In this document: positions 1 to 9,020 of the stretch, piece after piece | How the letters are laid out: every line of letters begins with the position of its first letter | Position numbering within the stretch: position 1 is the stretch's first letter | From: CAUYUA01 sp963575675 | GTDB taxonomy: Bacteria > Pseudomonadota > Alphaproteobacteria > Azospirillales > Azospirillaceae | Length of the DNA: 24,555 bases | Direction of reading: 5' to 3' | NCBI GenBank assembly: GCA_963575675.1 | Contig: CAUYUA010000237.1 | Location: 1-24,555 of the forward strand | Notes under the pieces: generated by a model | The model's database searches: none | What the model saw: only the letters and a program-made list of their open reading frames with translations | What the model was told of the DNA's origin: nothing | Translations under genes and position numbers: made by a program

Positions 1-494
1 TCGCAAAACAACACGCAAGGACGCGCCGATTGCCGCAGCGACGCCAACAGGCGCGGCAAGGAAGGAATGTCTTCGCGATGAATCTCGATCAAAACCAAAG
101 CGTGCGGACGCTCAATGTTCACCTGAGCGTGAACCGCCTTAATCAAAGAGCTTTTTCCCATTCCGCGCGCGCCCCATAACAGAGCGTTGTTGGCCGGAAA
201 ACCCGACGCAAACCGACGAGTGTTCGCCAACAACAGGTCGCGCTGATGATTGATCCCCAACAGCAAAACCAACGGAGCCCGATTGACTGTCGTCACCGGC
301 TTCAGCGACGAGGTTTGAGCCTCCCATACGAACGCGTCTGCGCTCTCCAACTCTGCGGTCGTTCCCGTTCCGGAGACGCTCGTGAACTTCTCCGCCTGGT
401 TCGACGCGCCACGCTCCAAAGCCTCTGCGATTCGGGTCAGAAGACGAACGACGGCGCCGCCGACAGGAAATGATGAAACGGCGTTTAAACGCAT
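1..494 (-). CDS. DUF815 family P-loop ATPase, N-terminal part (cut by window start)
   Basis: About 164 residues of an open frame are visible and run off the left edge, so the C-terminus is missing. A Walker A motif, GARGMGKS, lies at residues 108-115 after the strand NALLW. It is followed by a region reading ALVLIEIHREDIPSLPRLL and then PCVLFC at the edge. This order (LLWGARGxGKSSL, then E-(D/H)-L-P-x-L, then a Walker B-like strand) is typical of the DUF815 ATP-binding family of proteobacteria, whose function is not well defined. The likely start is the ATG at 494, with GGAG about 9 nt upstream. An in-frame ATG at 509 is possible but has a poorer ribosome site. The gene is divergent from the kinase at 1100. 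The family call is from remembered motif pattern only. Confidence 0.8.
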   Translation of the reverse strand, partial: MRLNAVSSFPVGGAVVRLLTRIAEALERGASNQAEKFTSVSGTGTTAELESADAFVWEAQTSSLKPVTTVNRAPLVLLLGINHQRDLLLANTRRFASGFPANNALLWGARGMGKSSLIKAVHAQVNIERPHALVLIEIHREDIPSLPRLLASLRQSARPCVLFC

Positions 495-1099
495 AACATA
501 ACGCTCCATTTTGTAATCCGACGAAACATTTGAAAACTCCCTTGAAAAATAATGAAACCTACCCCTTTCCACGCCAGAGATGATCTAAGAGCCTGTCCGG
601 AAAGAATATCAATGTTTCCAGCGGCGTCCGGGGAATCCGTCCAATCGACGTTCTTTCCGGACAGACTCTAAAGCATCGAAACTCTATGAAAATATGAATA
701 TCTTTCCGAAAATCTTTTGAAGACCTCTTGAAAACCGCAACGCGTCGAAGCAAACAATAACGAAAGTCGCAAAAAACAGAAAGAAAGTTGAGAATAATTA
801 ACAAGGGAATGACACAAAAAGAACGATTCTGAAAAGAATCAAACGACATTTGTCTCTTGCGCTTCGATAAACGGAAATAAGAGAATTCACCAAACCCCAT
901 AGATCGCCATCGTGGGATTTTATGAATCCGAACGCGATCGAACCACCATAAATCGCGTTTTGCTCCAAAACGTCTTAAAGCGTCTTGATGGCGAATTTGC
1001 AAAACAGAACATGCGCTCGCCGAATATCCGAGCGAAAACAAGCAAGCACGAACCCAAGCGTCGAAACCGCCGTCGGTTCTTCACCACAGGTCGTTTGAA
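495..1099. other. 605-bp gap without a convincing gene
   Basis: This AT-rich stretch separates the divergent DUF815 gene and the histidine kinase gene, so promoters for both should lie here. Open frames on both strands (for example 559-1041 minus) have unnatural composition and no recognisable family, and one runs straight through the MITE-like element at 589-668. Apart from that element I see no RNA gene or terminator. Confidence 0.6.
589..668. mobile_element. 80-bp MITE-like element with 18-bp terminal inverted repeats
   Basis: The left end, 589-606 (gagcctgtccggaaagaa), and the reverse complement of the right end, 651-668 (gagtctgtccggaaagaa), agree at 17 of 18 bases. Both ends are directly flanked by TAA (586-588 and 669-671), which fits a short target-site duplication. 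There is no room for a transposase. The GAG-start, the GTCCGGAAA ends and a T-A-rich short duplication resemble IS5-superfamily elements, so this is probably a non-autonomous derivative. The family assignment is inference; the repeats themselves are read directly. Confidence 0.6.
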
Positions 1100-3763
1100 A
1101 TGCGATTGCTTTGCACGTCCTTCCGTTTGCCGTTCTTTGCCTGGCGCAGCTTTTCCGGACGCCCGAGCCGCTTGCTGTTGGGTTTTGGAATTCTGTTGGT
1201 CATGGCGAGTCTCGCCGCAACGGCGATGGTCATCTGGAACAAGAGAAGCAACGCTTTGGCTGACGTCGAACGAGACTTTCGACGGATCAGTCTGATTCTC
1301 TCCGAACAAACGGCGCGCACTCTTCAAACCATCGATTTGGTGTTGATCCAGACCGCCGTCGAGCTTTCCGTGCAAATGCCGACTTCCGGCGCGGGAACAA
1401 TCAATCAAATGCTTCACAGCAGGATATCGGGAATTCCTGCGGTGCGTTCATTGGCGGTTTTCGACGCCTCCGGAAGCCCGATGAACTCCTCCCGCAAACT
1501 CGCCGCGACGGGAGATTCGAGTCTTGGCGCCAGCCTTGGAGCGATGCTCGGTTCGGCGCTGAGTTCGGCCTTCTCCGGGTTCACGATTTTTTCCGACGGA
1601 ACCTCCACGTCTTCGCCCCCCGCGACTGCCGCATCGATTCATCCCGTCAGCGAGCCGCCGCCCGGATTGATCATCGGCGTCCCCGCCCCCGACAGCGTCG
1701 AGCGGGTTTTTACGTTGAGCCGACGCATCGATGATTCGCAAGGTCGTTATCAGGGCATGGCGGTCGCCTCAATCGACGCGGGATACTTTGAGAATCTCTA
1801 CCAAGAAATCGGCATGGACGAAGGAGCGGAAGTGCTGTTGCTGCGTCGCGACTTTCACTTATTGGCGCGTCATCCACACGTCGGAAGCGCCGACGCCGCT
1901 CGTCGCCTGCGGGCGCAAATCTTCTTTTTGTCTCTGGCGGGGGCGGACGGCAGCGGTTCGGGACAACACGTTGAGGCTCCCGACGACGCGCCGCGCATTG
2001 TGGCCGTCCGTTCTTTGCGCGACCATCCCCTGTTTTTGGCGATCTCCATCCCCGAGGCCATGGCCCTGACGCGCTGGCGCAAGGAGTCGATTCGGCTTCT
2101 GTTGGGCGTTCTCGGCGAATCCACTCTGATCATGCTTCTGATCGGTTTTCTGACGCGCCAAATGGCTCAGCGCGAAGCCGGAGAGACCGCTTTGCGCGAA
2201 GCCAATCGCGCTCTGGCTGAAAGCGATGAGCGTTTGCGTCTGATCTTGGAGTCCTCCACCGACGGTTTTTGGGATTGGAACATCGAATCCGATGTCGCCG
2301 TGTGGTCTGAACGTTGGTTCGAGCTGCTCGGCTACCAACCCGGACAAATCGGCTCCAACATGGCGGCGCTTCAAAGCGTCGTTCATCCCGACGACGTCGC
2401 AAAGCTTTCATCGACTCTGCGCGCCCATGTGGTTGAAGGACGTCCTTATCAGTGTGAAATCCGTCTTCGTCGCGCCAACGGCCAATATGTTTGGGTGTTG
2501 TCGCGTGGACGCGCTTTGCGCGACGCCCAAGGCCGAGCCTATCGCATGGTCGGCGCCAACGCCGACATCACCGTTCGGAAACGTCTGGAGCTGGCGCAAG
2601 CCGCCGCCGCGCGGCGCGTGGAAAGCACAGCCATTCGGACGCACAGCGTGTTGGAAGCAATCGCCGACGGCTTGGTGGTGGTGGACGATCATGGGCGAAT
2701 TGAAGATTTCAACCCGGCGGCGCAGGCTATTTTCGGCCACAAAAGAGAAGACGTGATCGGCCAACCCGTCTCCTTGCTGCTGCCGGAGCCGATTCCCGGC
2801 GAAAATGGCGGAGCGGTCTCTGATTGTTTGCGGCGCGGCGCGATATTGAACCATAACAGCCACGAAACGATTGGTCGACGCCGCGACGGCGCTCATTTTC
2901 CGGTGGAGATCGCCTTCAATTCGATGATCATCAACCGCGACGAAACCGGCGCCGTCATTGAAGATCGCGTGTTGTTCGTGGGCTCGATTCGCGACATCAC
3001 CGAACGAAAACGAATCGAAGCCGAGCTGCTCGCCGCAAAAAGCCAAGCCGAAGTCGCCAATCGCGCCAAATCCGAATTCCTGGCCCACATGAGCCATGAA
3101 TTAAGAACGCCGCTGAACGCAATCATCGGTTTTTCCGAAATCATCATTCATCAAATGCTGGGACCGGCGGGAGTTCCAAAATACGTCGAGTATGCAGGCG
3201 ACATTCGCGACAGCGGCAACCATCTGCTGCACGTTATCGGCGACATTCTCGACATGTCCAAGATCGAAGCCGGTCGCTATGAACTCCATGAAGAGGTCAT
3301 GAATCCTCAGCCTCTTTTGACGAGCTGCCTGACGATGGTCTCCGGTCGCGCCGCCGCCGCCGGGGTGTTGCTTGCCTCCAGATTCGACGCGCCCTTGCCG
3401 CATTTGCGAGTCGATGCTTTGGCGCTGAAGCAAATCGCCTTGAACTTGCTGTCGAACGCCGTGAAGTTCACCTCTCGCGGCGGAAAGGTGACGCTGGAAG
3501 CCGGAGTGATGACCGACGGACGCTTTCAAATATCCGTCATCGACACTGGAATCGGCATTCCTCCCAATAAGTTCGAAACAATTTTCATGCCATTTCGTCA
3601 AGCAAACGCCGCCTTGGCGCGAAAACGCGAAGGCACGGGGTTGGGATTATCGATCGTGAAGAGCTTCGTCGAGATGCATGGTGGAACGGTTCATGTCGAG
3701 AGCGTCGTCAATCAAGGCTCCACTCTAACTGTGCGCCTTCCCGCCGAACGCATCATTATTTAG
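1100..3763 (+). CDS. Membrane-bound hybrid-less sensor histidine kinase with two PAS domains
   Basis: This 887-residue sensor kinase has a membrane segment at about 24-46, an extracytoplasmic sensor region at about 47-325 (probably Cache/PDC-like, from the RDF..I..xL.EQ..RTLQTID start) and a second membrane segment at about 332-352. Two PAS domains follow: residues 376-495 (PAS_3 type, DGFWDWNI, GY.P, HPDD) and 515-640 (DGLVVVDD, FNPAAQ.IFG). The HisKA box SHELRTPLNAIIGFSE carries the phospho-acceptor His666. The ATPase domain has N box LNLLSNAVKF (781-790), G1 DTGIGI (815-820) and G2 GTGLGL (845-850), all intact. There is no receiver domain and no response regulator beside it, so it is an orphan kinase and must signal to a regulator elsewhere. 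The ATG at 1100 lacks a strong Shine-Dalgarno sequence. The signal sensed is unknown. Confidence 0.9.
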   Translation: MRLLCTSFRLPFFAWRSFSGRPSRLLLGFGILLVMASLAATAMVIWNKRSNALADVERDFRRISLILSEQTARTLQTIDLVLIQTAVELSVQMPTSGAGTINQMLHSRISGIPAVRSLAVFDASGSPMNSSRKLAATGDSSLGASLGAMLGSALSSAFSGFTIFSDGTSTSSPPATAASIHPVSEPPPGLIIGVPAPDSVERVFTLSRRIDDSQGRYQGMAVASIDAGYFENLYQEIGMDEGAEVLLLRRDFHLLARHPHVGSADAARRLRAQIFFLSLAGADGSGSGQHVEAPDDAPRIVAVRSLRDHPLFLAISIPEAMALTRWRKESIRLLLGVLGESTLIMLLIGFLTRQMAQREAGETALREANRALAESDERLRLILESSTDGFWDWNIESDVAVWSERWFELLGYQPGQIGSNMAALQSVVHPDDVAKLSSTLRAHVVEGRPYQCEIRLRRANGQYVWVLSRGRALRDAQGRAYRMVGANADITVRKRLELAQAAAARRVESTAIRTHSVLEAIADGLVVVDDHGRIEDFNPAAQAIFGHKREDVIGQPVSLLLPEPIPGENGGAVSDCLRRGAILNHNSHETIGRRRDGAHFPVEIAFNSMIINRDETGAVIEDRVLFVGSIRDITERKRIEAELLAAKSQAEVANRAKSEFLAHMSHELRTPLNAIIGFSEIIIHQMLGPAGVPKYVEYAGDIRDSGNHLLHVIGDILDMSKIEAGRYELHEEVMNPQPLLTSCLTMVSGRAAAAGVLLASRFDAPLPHLRVDALALKQIALNLLSNAVKFTSRGGKVTLEAGVMTDGRFQISVIDTGIGIPPNKFETIFMPFRQANAALARKREGTGLGLSIVKSFVEMHGGTVHVESVVNQGSTLTVRLPAERIII

Positions 3764-4246
3764 AAAGCGATCCTTGCTTAGAATGACTTAGAAAATTCCG
3801 ACAAAAAGGAAGCGCAATAAAATTGTCATAAAATTGATCGGTTGGAAAATAAAAAAACAAATCCGTAATAATGAAACTCGAAGAAAGCAAACATTAAGGC
3901 GTCCACTTTCTTCCCAAACACTCTCAACCGCCAAGGCCGAGCCTTCTCTTCCTTCTCTCGCTTCGCCCAAAAAGCAAACATCGCACAAATTGCGCGTTTC
4001 TTGCTTTGCAGCAAACAAAGGAAGCTTTCGTCTTCACCTTCGACCGATTCAGACGCAGTGAGTATAAATTACCCTTCTAATTTTTATTCACAAAAAAATC
4101 CCGGAAAACGACTCAATGATTACCATGGCGTTATTGCCACCGCTCGCCGATTTTTCATGAACCCGCGCGACTGTCTTTGACAGTCGAACACGATAATCAC
4201 ATCATGCCATATCTATGGAGCAGGTTTCGGACGCGCGGTTGCCAGC
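3764..4246. other. 483-bp gap upstream of argS
   Basis: The first half is AT-rich and has two copies of ATAAAATTG near 3820-3835. The second half contains a small TGGC/GCCA hairpin at 4126-4139 and the palindrome plus promoter described separately. Short open frames on both strands (such as 3788-4018 minus and 3834-4061 plus) have no family features and look like chance. No RNA gene was recognised. Confidence 0.5.
4168..4205 (+). promoter_or_regulatory. Candidate argS promoter overlapped by a palindrome
   Basis: A perfect 8-bp inverted repeat with a 3-nt loop (CGACTGTC-TTT-GACAGTCG, 4168-4186) contains a consensus -35 hexamer TTGACA at 4177-4182. Seventeen bases further lies CATCAT (4200-4205), which matches TATAAT at four of six positions. 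The palindrome therefore covers the -35 box and could be an operator. The promoter call is inference from sequence alone. Confidence 0.4.
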
Positions 4247-6049
4247 ATGAACATATTCAAAGCTTTTGAAGCCGATCTTAAGAAAGTGCTGCAAGATTTA
4301 GCGGCAGGCGGGGAGTTGCCCGCCACTCTGGATTTGTCACGAATCACCGTGGAGCCTCCTCGCGATTCAGAGCACGGCCATCTTTCGACCAACGCAGCCA
4401 TGGTTCTCGCCGGCCAAGCCAAAAAAGCTCCGCGCCAATTGGCGCCGTTGATCGCCAGCCGCTTGCGCGAGCACCCGGACGTTGTCCACGTTGAAATTGC
4501 AGGTCCGGGATTCATCAACCTACGCCTCGCCCCCGAATTCTGGCGCAAGCGCGTTCTCGACATCTTACGCGCCGGGACTTCATACGGCGACAGCAACGTC
4601 GGCGCAGGTCGTCGCGTCAATGTTGAATACGTCTCCGCCAACCCCACCGGCCCGCTCCATGCGGCTCACGCACGCGGCGCCGTTGTCGGTGACGCCTTGG
4701 CCTCTCTGCTGGAAAAAGCAGGATGCCATGTCAATCGTGAATATTATATTAACGACGCCGGAGCCCAAGTGGAGGTTCTCGGACGTTCGGCCTACTTGCG
4801 CTATCGTGAAGCTTTGGGCGAGTCGATCGGCGAGATTCCCGCCGGTCTCTACCCCGGAGACTATTTGCGCGAGATCGGCGCGTCTCTAGCTGAACGCGAC
4901 GGAAATCGCTGGATGAACGCGCCGGAAAGCGATTGGCTGCCGGTCGTCCGCGATTTCGCCATAGACGCAATTATGACGACCATTCGCGACGATCTCAAGA
5001 TGTTGGGCGTCAACATCGCGACGTTCACCTCTGAACGCGCGTTGGTCGCCGCCGGAGCCGTTGACGACGCCCTGAAAACGCTTTCGGCGCGCGGCCTGAT
5101 CTACGAAGGCGTGTTGGAGCCCCCCAAAGGCAAAAAACTCGACGATTGGGAGCCCCGTCCACAGCTTTTGTTCCGCTCGACTCAATTCGGCGACGACGTC
5201 GATCGCCCCCTACGGAAATCGGACGGCTCGAACACATACTTTGCAAACGACATCGCCTATCACCTTGATAAAGCGCGACGCGGTTTTTCCACCTTGATCG
5301 ACGTCTGGGGCGCGGATCACGGCGGCTACATCAAAAGAATGCAAGCGGCCACGACCGCGATCACAGACGGACAAGCCGTTCTTGACGTAAAAATCTGTCA
5401 GCTTGTCCACCTGTTGCAGGACGGCAAGCCGGTTAAAATGTCCAAGCGCGCAGGCGCGTTCATCACTTTGCGCGACGTCATTGAGGGCGTCGGTCAAGGC
5501 GAAGACAGAATCGGACGCGATGTCGTGCGATTCATCATGCTGACCCGACGCAACGATCAAACGCTCGACTTCGACTTCACCAAAGTACGCGAACAATCCA
5601 AAGATAATCCCGTTTTCTATGTGCAATATGCTCACGCCCGATGCCGATCGGTGTTGCGTCACGCAGAAAAAGCGATGGGCGTGAAGATATCCGGCACAAG
5701 CCTAGCCGCTCTTGTTGACGCAGAAGAAGCAACATCGCCGATTCTGTCCCGGCTTTCCGAACCGGAAGAGCTGGATTTGATTCGGAGAATGGCGGAATGG
5801 CCCCGACAAGTTGAAGCTGCGGCTGAAGCTCACGAACCCCACCGCGTAACTTTCTATTTATATGATTTGGCCGCCGCTTTTCATGGATTATGGAATAAAG
5901 GCAAGGACGACGCCAGTTTGCGCTTTCTGATGGAAGACGATCGAGAGTTGACGCTGGCCCGGCTCGCACTGGTTCAGGCCATGGCCACCGTCGTTGCTTC
6001 CGGTTTGACAGTGCTCGGCGTTGTTCCGGTCGAGGAGATGCGATCATGA
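4247..6049 (+). CDS. argS: Arginine--tRNA ligase (EC 6.1.1.19)
   Basis: Class I aminoacyl-tRNA synthetase that charges tRNA-Arg with arginine using ATP in the cytoplasm. At 600 residues it has the usual length. The N-terminal Arg-specific additional domain covers about residues 1-110. The catalytic domain begins with NVEYVSANPTGPLHAAHARG, whose HAAH at 138-141 is the HIGH-motif equivalent. The signature loop KMSKR is at 397-401, and the DALR anticodon-binding domain occupies about 450-600. The start MNIFKAF is typical of the family, and no in-frame start lies upstream before the spacer. The stop overlaps the next gene's start (ATGA at 6046-6049), which indicates translational coupling to the SPOR gene, a pairing common in alphaproteobacteria. 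Confidence 0.97.
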   Translation: MNIFKAFEADLKKVLQDLAAGGELPATLDLSRITVEPPRDSEHGHLSTNAAMVLAGQAKKAPRQLAPLIASRLREHPDVVHVEIAGPGFINLRLAPEFWRKRVLDILRAGTSYGDSNVGAGRRVNVEYVSANPTGPLHAAHARGAVVGDALASLLEKAGCHVNREYYINDAGAQVEVLGRSAYLRYREALGESIGEIPAGLYPGDYLREIGASLAERDGNRWMNAPESDWLPVVRDFAIDAIMTTIRDDLKMLGVNIATFTSERALVAAGAVDDALKTLSARGLIYEGVLEPPKGKKLDDWEPRPQLLFRSTQFGDDVDRPLRKSDGSNTYFANDIAYHLDKARRGFSTLIDVWGADHGGYIKRMQAATTAITDGQAVLDVKICQLVHLLQDGKPVKMSKRAGAFITLRDVIEGVGQGEDRIGRDVVRFIMLTRRNDQTLDFDFTKVREQSKDNPVFYVQYAHARCRSVLRHAEKAMGVKISGTSLAALVDAEEATSPILSRLSEPEELDLIRRMAEWPRQVEAAAEAHEPHRVTFYLYDLAAAFHGLWNKGKDDASLRFLMEDDRELTLARLALVQAMATVVASGLTVLGVVPVEEMRS

Positions 6050-7125
6050 GCCGATGGAACGAACATAATTTCGAAGGTTTGGGCTATCCGCCCGGACGAC
6101 GGCGCGCGCAAAAAAGCGGCGGATCGTTTTTCGTCGGATTGCTGGTTTTGTTGGTCGCCGCCGTCGGAGCGGTGATGTGGTATTTGAACGGGCGCGGCGT
6201 TCGCGTCGCCAGCGACATGGGAGCGCCGCTGATCCAAGCCGACCGCACCCCTTTCAAGGCAAAACCCACACAGCCCGGCGGATTGGAAGTTCCGCACCAG
6301 GAGATATTGGTTTACGAGCGGCTGGACCCGGAGTTCGCGCCGTCAGTGGTCGAACGTCTCTTGCCCCCTCCTGAAGCGCCGCTGCCCAAGCCGGTCGCAG
6401 CCCCGAACCCGCCGGCTCAGCCTCCCCAATCTTCGACTGCGGCGTCTTCGCCTTCGACGCCCGTCGGGCCAGGACCAAGCCAACAACAGGGGCAATCGTC
6501 TTCTATGGCGTCTTCTATGGCGTCAACGACGATGCCGACCGTCTCCTCGCCGCCGGTGTTGCCGATTGGTCTCAGCGGCTCCAGCATTGCGGTTGGGGCT
6601 CTCATCGGGCGTCAACCCGCGCTCGACGTCGGCAATAATAATATGACCAATAACAACATGGCCAACAATGTGGTCGCGACGCCCCTCGCCGGCGCTCCCG
6701 GAAACAGCCCGCCCCCAAATGTTCTCGCCCCTCAAGCGCCCCCGCTTGTTCCGCCCTCTCGACAAAACGCTTCGCCTCTAACCGTTGCTCCGCCAACGGC
6801 GCGGCCTCCGGCGCCGCTTTCCGTTTCAACCAATCCGCCGCGCCCCCCCGCAACCTCAACGCCGCCATCCGGCGGCGGCGGAAGTTATCGCATTCAAATC
6901 GCTTCCGTCAAAAGCGAAGCGGAAGCGCAGGCCGAGTGGAAACGCTTGGCCCACCGTTACCCGGATGTCTTAAGCAGTCTTTCCTTAAGCGTCGCTCGCG
7001 CCGACTTAGGGGATCGCGGTGTTTATTATCGTGTGCAAAGCGGAATGCTCGATGAAACGCGGGCCAAAAACATCTGCCAAACGCTGAAAACTCAAAATGT
7101 AGGGTGTCAGCTTGTCCGGCACTAA
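6046..7125 (+). CDS. SPOR-domain membrane protein
   Basis: This 359-residue bitopic inner-membrane protein probably binds denuded septal peptidoglycan. A basic N-terminus is followed by one membrane segment at about 27-47 (FFVGLLVLLVAAVGAVMWYL). A long periplasmic linker rich in Pro, Ser and Asn (about 105-278) leads to a C-terminal SPOR domain from about 279 to 357, starting SYRIQIASVKSEAEA and containing YYRVQSG. The linker carries an in-frame 12-bp tandem duplication (6499-6522, MASSMAS) and Asn-rich stretches, so it is probably disordered and variable. The ATGA overlap with argS and the 14-bp overlap with nagZ place it in the same transcript. The domain call is secure; the exact septal role is inferred from the family. 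Confidence 0.92.
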   Translation: MSRWNEHNFEGLGYPPGRRRAQKSGGSFFVGLLVLLVAAVGAVMWYLNGRGVRVASDMGAPLIQADRTPFKAKPTQPGGLEVPHQEILVYERLDPEFAPSVVERLLPPPEAPLPKPVAAPNPPAQPPQSSTAASSPSTPVGPGPSQQQGQSSSMASSMASTTMPTVSSPPVLPIGLSGSSIAVGALIGRQPALDVGNNNMTNNNMANNVVATPLAGAPGNSPPPNVLAPQAPPLVPPSRQNASPLTVAPPTARPPAPLSVSTNPPRPPATSTPPSGGGGSYRIQIASVKSEAEAQAEWKRLAHRYPDVLSSLSLSVARADLGDRGVYYRVQSGMLDETRAKNICQTLKTQNVGCQLVRH

Positions 7126-8182
7126 CCACCACCCGACAACAACCGAGGGCGCGGCGCCTTTCTCTCCGCCGCGCGCTGTGGTTTTTGGATGCGCCGGAAC
7201 TGTTCTTGACGACAAGGAAAAGCGATTTTTCGAAATCGCTCAACCTTTGGGTTTCATTTTGTTTCGCCGCAACTGTGAAACGCCCGAGCAAGTTCGCACT
7301 CTGACCGCCGCTCTGCGCGACGCCGTTGGAAGACCTGACGCCCCGATCCTCATTGATCAAGAAGGCGGTCGCGTCGCCCGTCTTCGCCCGCCGCATTGGC
7401 CAGCGCATCCCCCAGCCCGACGCATCGGCGCCATTGCGGCTTACGATATGGCGTTGGCGCGCGAAGCGGCGTGGCTGAACGCAAGACTTCTCGCCGACAT
7501 GCTCCTCGACGTCGGCGTAAACGTCAATTGCGCTCCGGTTTGCGATGTGCCCGTCCCCGGCGCTCACGACGTCATCGGAGACCGCGCTTTCAGTTCCGAT
7601 CCTTTTCTCGTCACCGAGTTGGCCCGCGCCAGTTGTCAAGGCTTCTTCGCGGGCGGCGTCCTGCCCGTGCTGAAGCACATTCCAGGGCATGGTCGTGGTT
7701 GCGCCGACAGCCATTGTGAGCTGCCCGTCATCAGCACAAGTCAGGAAGAACTGAAAACCACCGATTTTGCGCCGTTTCATGCGTTGTCCGACATTCCGCT
7801 CGGCATGGTGGCTCATGTAGTCTACACCGCCATCGACCCCAAACGCCCGGCCAGTGTTTCTCCCATAGTGATTTCGGACGTCGTGCGCAATCAATTGGAA
7901 TTTGACGGATTGCTTTTCAGTGACGATCTCTCGATGGAAGCGCTTTCGGGAACTCCGGATGTTCGCGCCCGCGACGTTCTGGAGGCCGGATGCGATATTG
8001 TTCTTCACTGCAACGGACGGCTTGAAGAGATGACTGCGGTGGCCGCCGCGACGCCGCCGATGAATTTGGAGGCGGTTCGACGTTGGCGGCGCGCTCAAGC
8101 ACGACAGACGCCGCCCGAAGTTGGAGATATCCAGGTTCTGCGCGAAAGATTGGAAGCGCTGGTTAATAACGTGGTGGAATAA
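7112..8182 (+). CDS. nagZ: Beta-N-acetylhexosaminidase, glycoside hydrolase family 3
   Basis: Cytoplasmic enzyme of peptidoglycan recycling that removes GlcNAc from GlcNAc-anhydroMur-peptides. At 356 residues it fits the single-domain NagZ type. Visible motifs are IDQEGGRVAR (81-90), KHIPGHGR (188-195), the DSH dyad of the flexible loop (His201) and the nucleophile motif SDDLSMEAL with Asp271. The frame opens at a TTG (7112) just after an in-frame stop; AGGG lies 7 nt upstream and no ATG is available near the conserved N-terminus, so TTG is taken as the start. It overlaps the SPOR gene by 14 bp, which suggests coupled translation. Confidence 0.93.
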   Translation: MSGTNHHPTTTEGAAPFSPPRAVVFGCAGTVLDDKEKRFFEIAQPLGFILFRRNCETPEQVRTLTAALRDAVGRPDAPILIDQEGGRVARLRPPHWPAHPPARRIGAIAAYDMALAREAAWLNARLLADMLLDVGVNVNCAPVCDVPVPGAHDVIGDRAFSSDPFLVTELARASCQGFFAGGVLPVLKHIPGHGRGCADSHCELPVISTSQEELKTTDFAPFHALSDIPLGMVAHVVYTAIDPKRPASVSPIVISDVVRNQLEFDGLLFSDDLSMEALSGTPDVRARDVLEAGCDIVLHCNGRLEEMTAVAAATPPMNLEAVRRWRRAQARQTPPEVGDIQVLRERLEALVNNVVE

Positions 8183-8254
8183 TTTCTGCAACGTTATGTC
8201 ATTTCTCAGCTCGTCGGCATCAGACAAACAAAAAGTCGAACAAGAGGTCGGACA

Positions 8255-8932
8255 ATGGATGACGCGCTGTTTCGAGCATCGATCATGGTCCTACCGACCA
8301 TCATCGCCATTACTTTTCACGAAGCCGCCCACGGCTATATTGCCTGGCGTCTCGGAGACGACACCGCCAAAATCCGAGGTCGAGTCTCCTTCAACCCGCT
8401 TCGACACATCGACTTATTTGGAACGATCATCCTCCCTGCAATTCTCTTTATGTCATCAGCCCCTCTTTTTGGATGGGCGAAGCCTGTGCCGGTCAATTTT
8501 CTTCGCCTTCGTCGTCCTAAGCAAGACATGGTTTGGGTTGCTCTCGCAGGCCCCGGAATTAACATCGGCCTTGCGCTCCTTTCCGCGTGGGCGCTTGGTT
8601 GGGTTCACTTGGCGCCGAGAGAGCTTCACGTTTGGCTTTCCAACAGTCTCTTCGTTTCTTTGCAAGTCAACGTCATGCTCGCCGTTTTCAACATGCTGCC
8701 CCTTCCCCCTCTTGATGGTGGGCGCGTGTTGGTCGGAATTCTTCCGCCTTTCCTGGCGATTCCTCTGGCCCGCATGGAGCAATTCGGCATGTTGATTCTG
8801 CTTGGCGCTTTGGTGGTTGCTCCTATTGTCGCCATGCAGATCGGAGCCGACTTCGACGCTGTCGGTTGGCTGCTGTGGCCGCCGACCAAAGCCATCATGA
8901 CCTATATGCTTACCTTGTTCGGCGTTTTTTAG
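8255..8932 (+). CDS. Site-2 protease family zinc metalloprotease (M50)
   Basis: This 225-residue polytopic membrane protease belongs to the M50B group. The zinc-binding motif HEAAH lies at residues 22-26 in the first membrane helix. The AGPGINI motif is at 98-104, and the third zinc ligand motif NMLPLPPLDGG is at 146-156 (Asp154). About five to six hydrophobic segments are visible, with no PDZ or CBS domain, so this is the minimal core form. A GAGG sequence lies about 8 nt before the ATG. It follows nagZ by 72 bp on the same strand. Its substrate is unknown; such minimal proteases cleave membrane-embedded anti-sigma factors or signal-peptide remnants in other systems. Confidence 0.9.
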   Translation: MDDALFRASIMVLPTIIAITFHEAAHGYIAWRLGDDTAKIRGRVSFNPLRHIDLFGTIILPAILFMSSAPLFGWAKPVPVNFLRLRRPKQDMVWVALAGPGINIGLALLSAWALGWVHLAPRELHVWLSNSLFVSLQVNVMLAVFNMLPLPPLDGGRVLVGILPPFLAIPLARMEQFGMLILLGALVVAPIVAMQIGADFDAVGWLLWPPTKAIMTYMLTLFGVF

Positions 8933-8972
8933 TTCACGTCATCGAAACCAACACGTAATAAAAACTAAACGA

Positions 8973-8995
8973 GGCCAAGAACATAGTCTCTGGCC
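8973..8995 (+). terminator. Hairpin after the M50 gene
   Basis: GGCCA-AGA (8973-8980) pairs with TCT-C-TGGCC (8987-8995), with one bulged C and an ACATAG loop. No strong T-tract follows, so it may be a weak or factor-dependent terminator or a repeat element. Its loop and right arm resemble the hairpins at 10015-10034 and 24209-24320. Confidence 0.4.
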
Positions 8996-9020
8996 CCATC
9001 GCGTTTCTCTATTATCGTGA

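Noticed and set aside
559..1041. 160-codon open frame on the minus strand
   Set aside because: It runs through the MITE-like element, has Phe/Arg-rich unnatural composition, and resembles no family.
2408..3097. 229-codon minus-strand frame opposite the histidine kinase
   Set aside because: Shadow of the kinase PAS and HisKA region; no independent family features.
3788..4061. Short open frames on both strands before argS
   Set aside because: They overlap one another, lack good ribosome sites and have low-complexity composition; more likely chance frames in an AT-rich gap.
5210..5662. 150-codon minus-strand frame inside argS
   Set aside because: Shadow of argS; no own features.
6908..8227. 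439-codon minus-strand frame opposite nagZ
   Set aside because: It is the complement of the well-supported nagZ and SPOR genes; its length reflects codon bias of the real genes.
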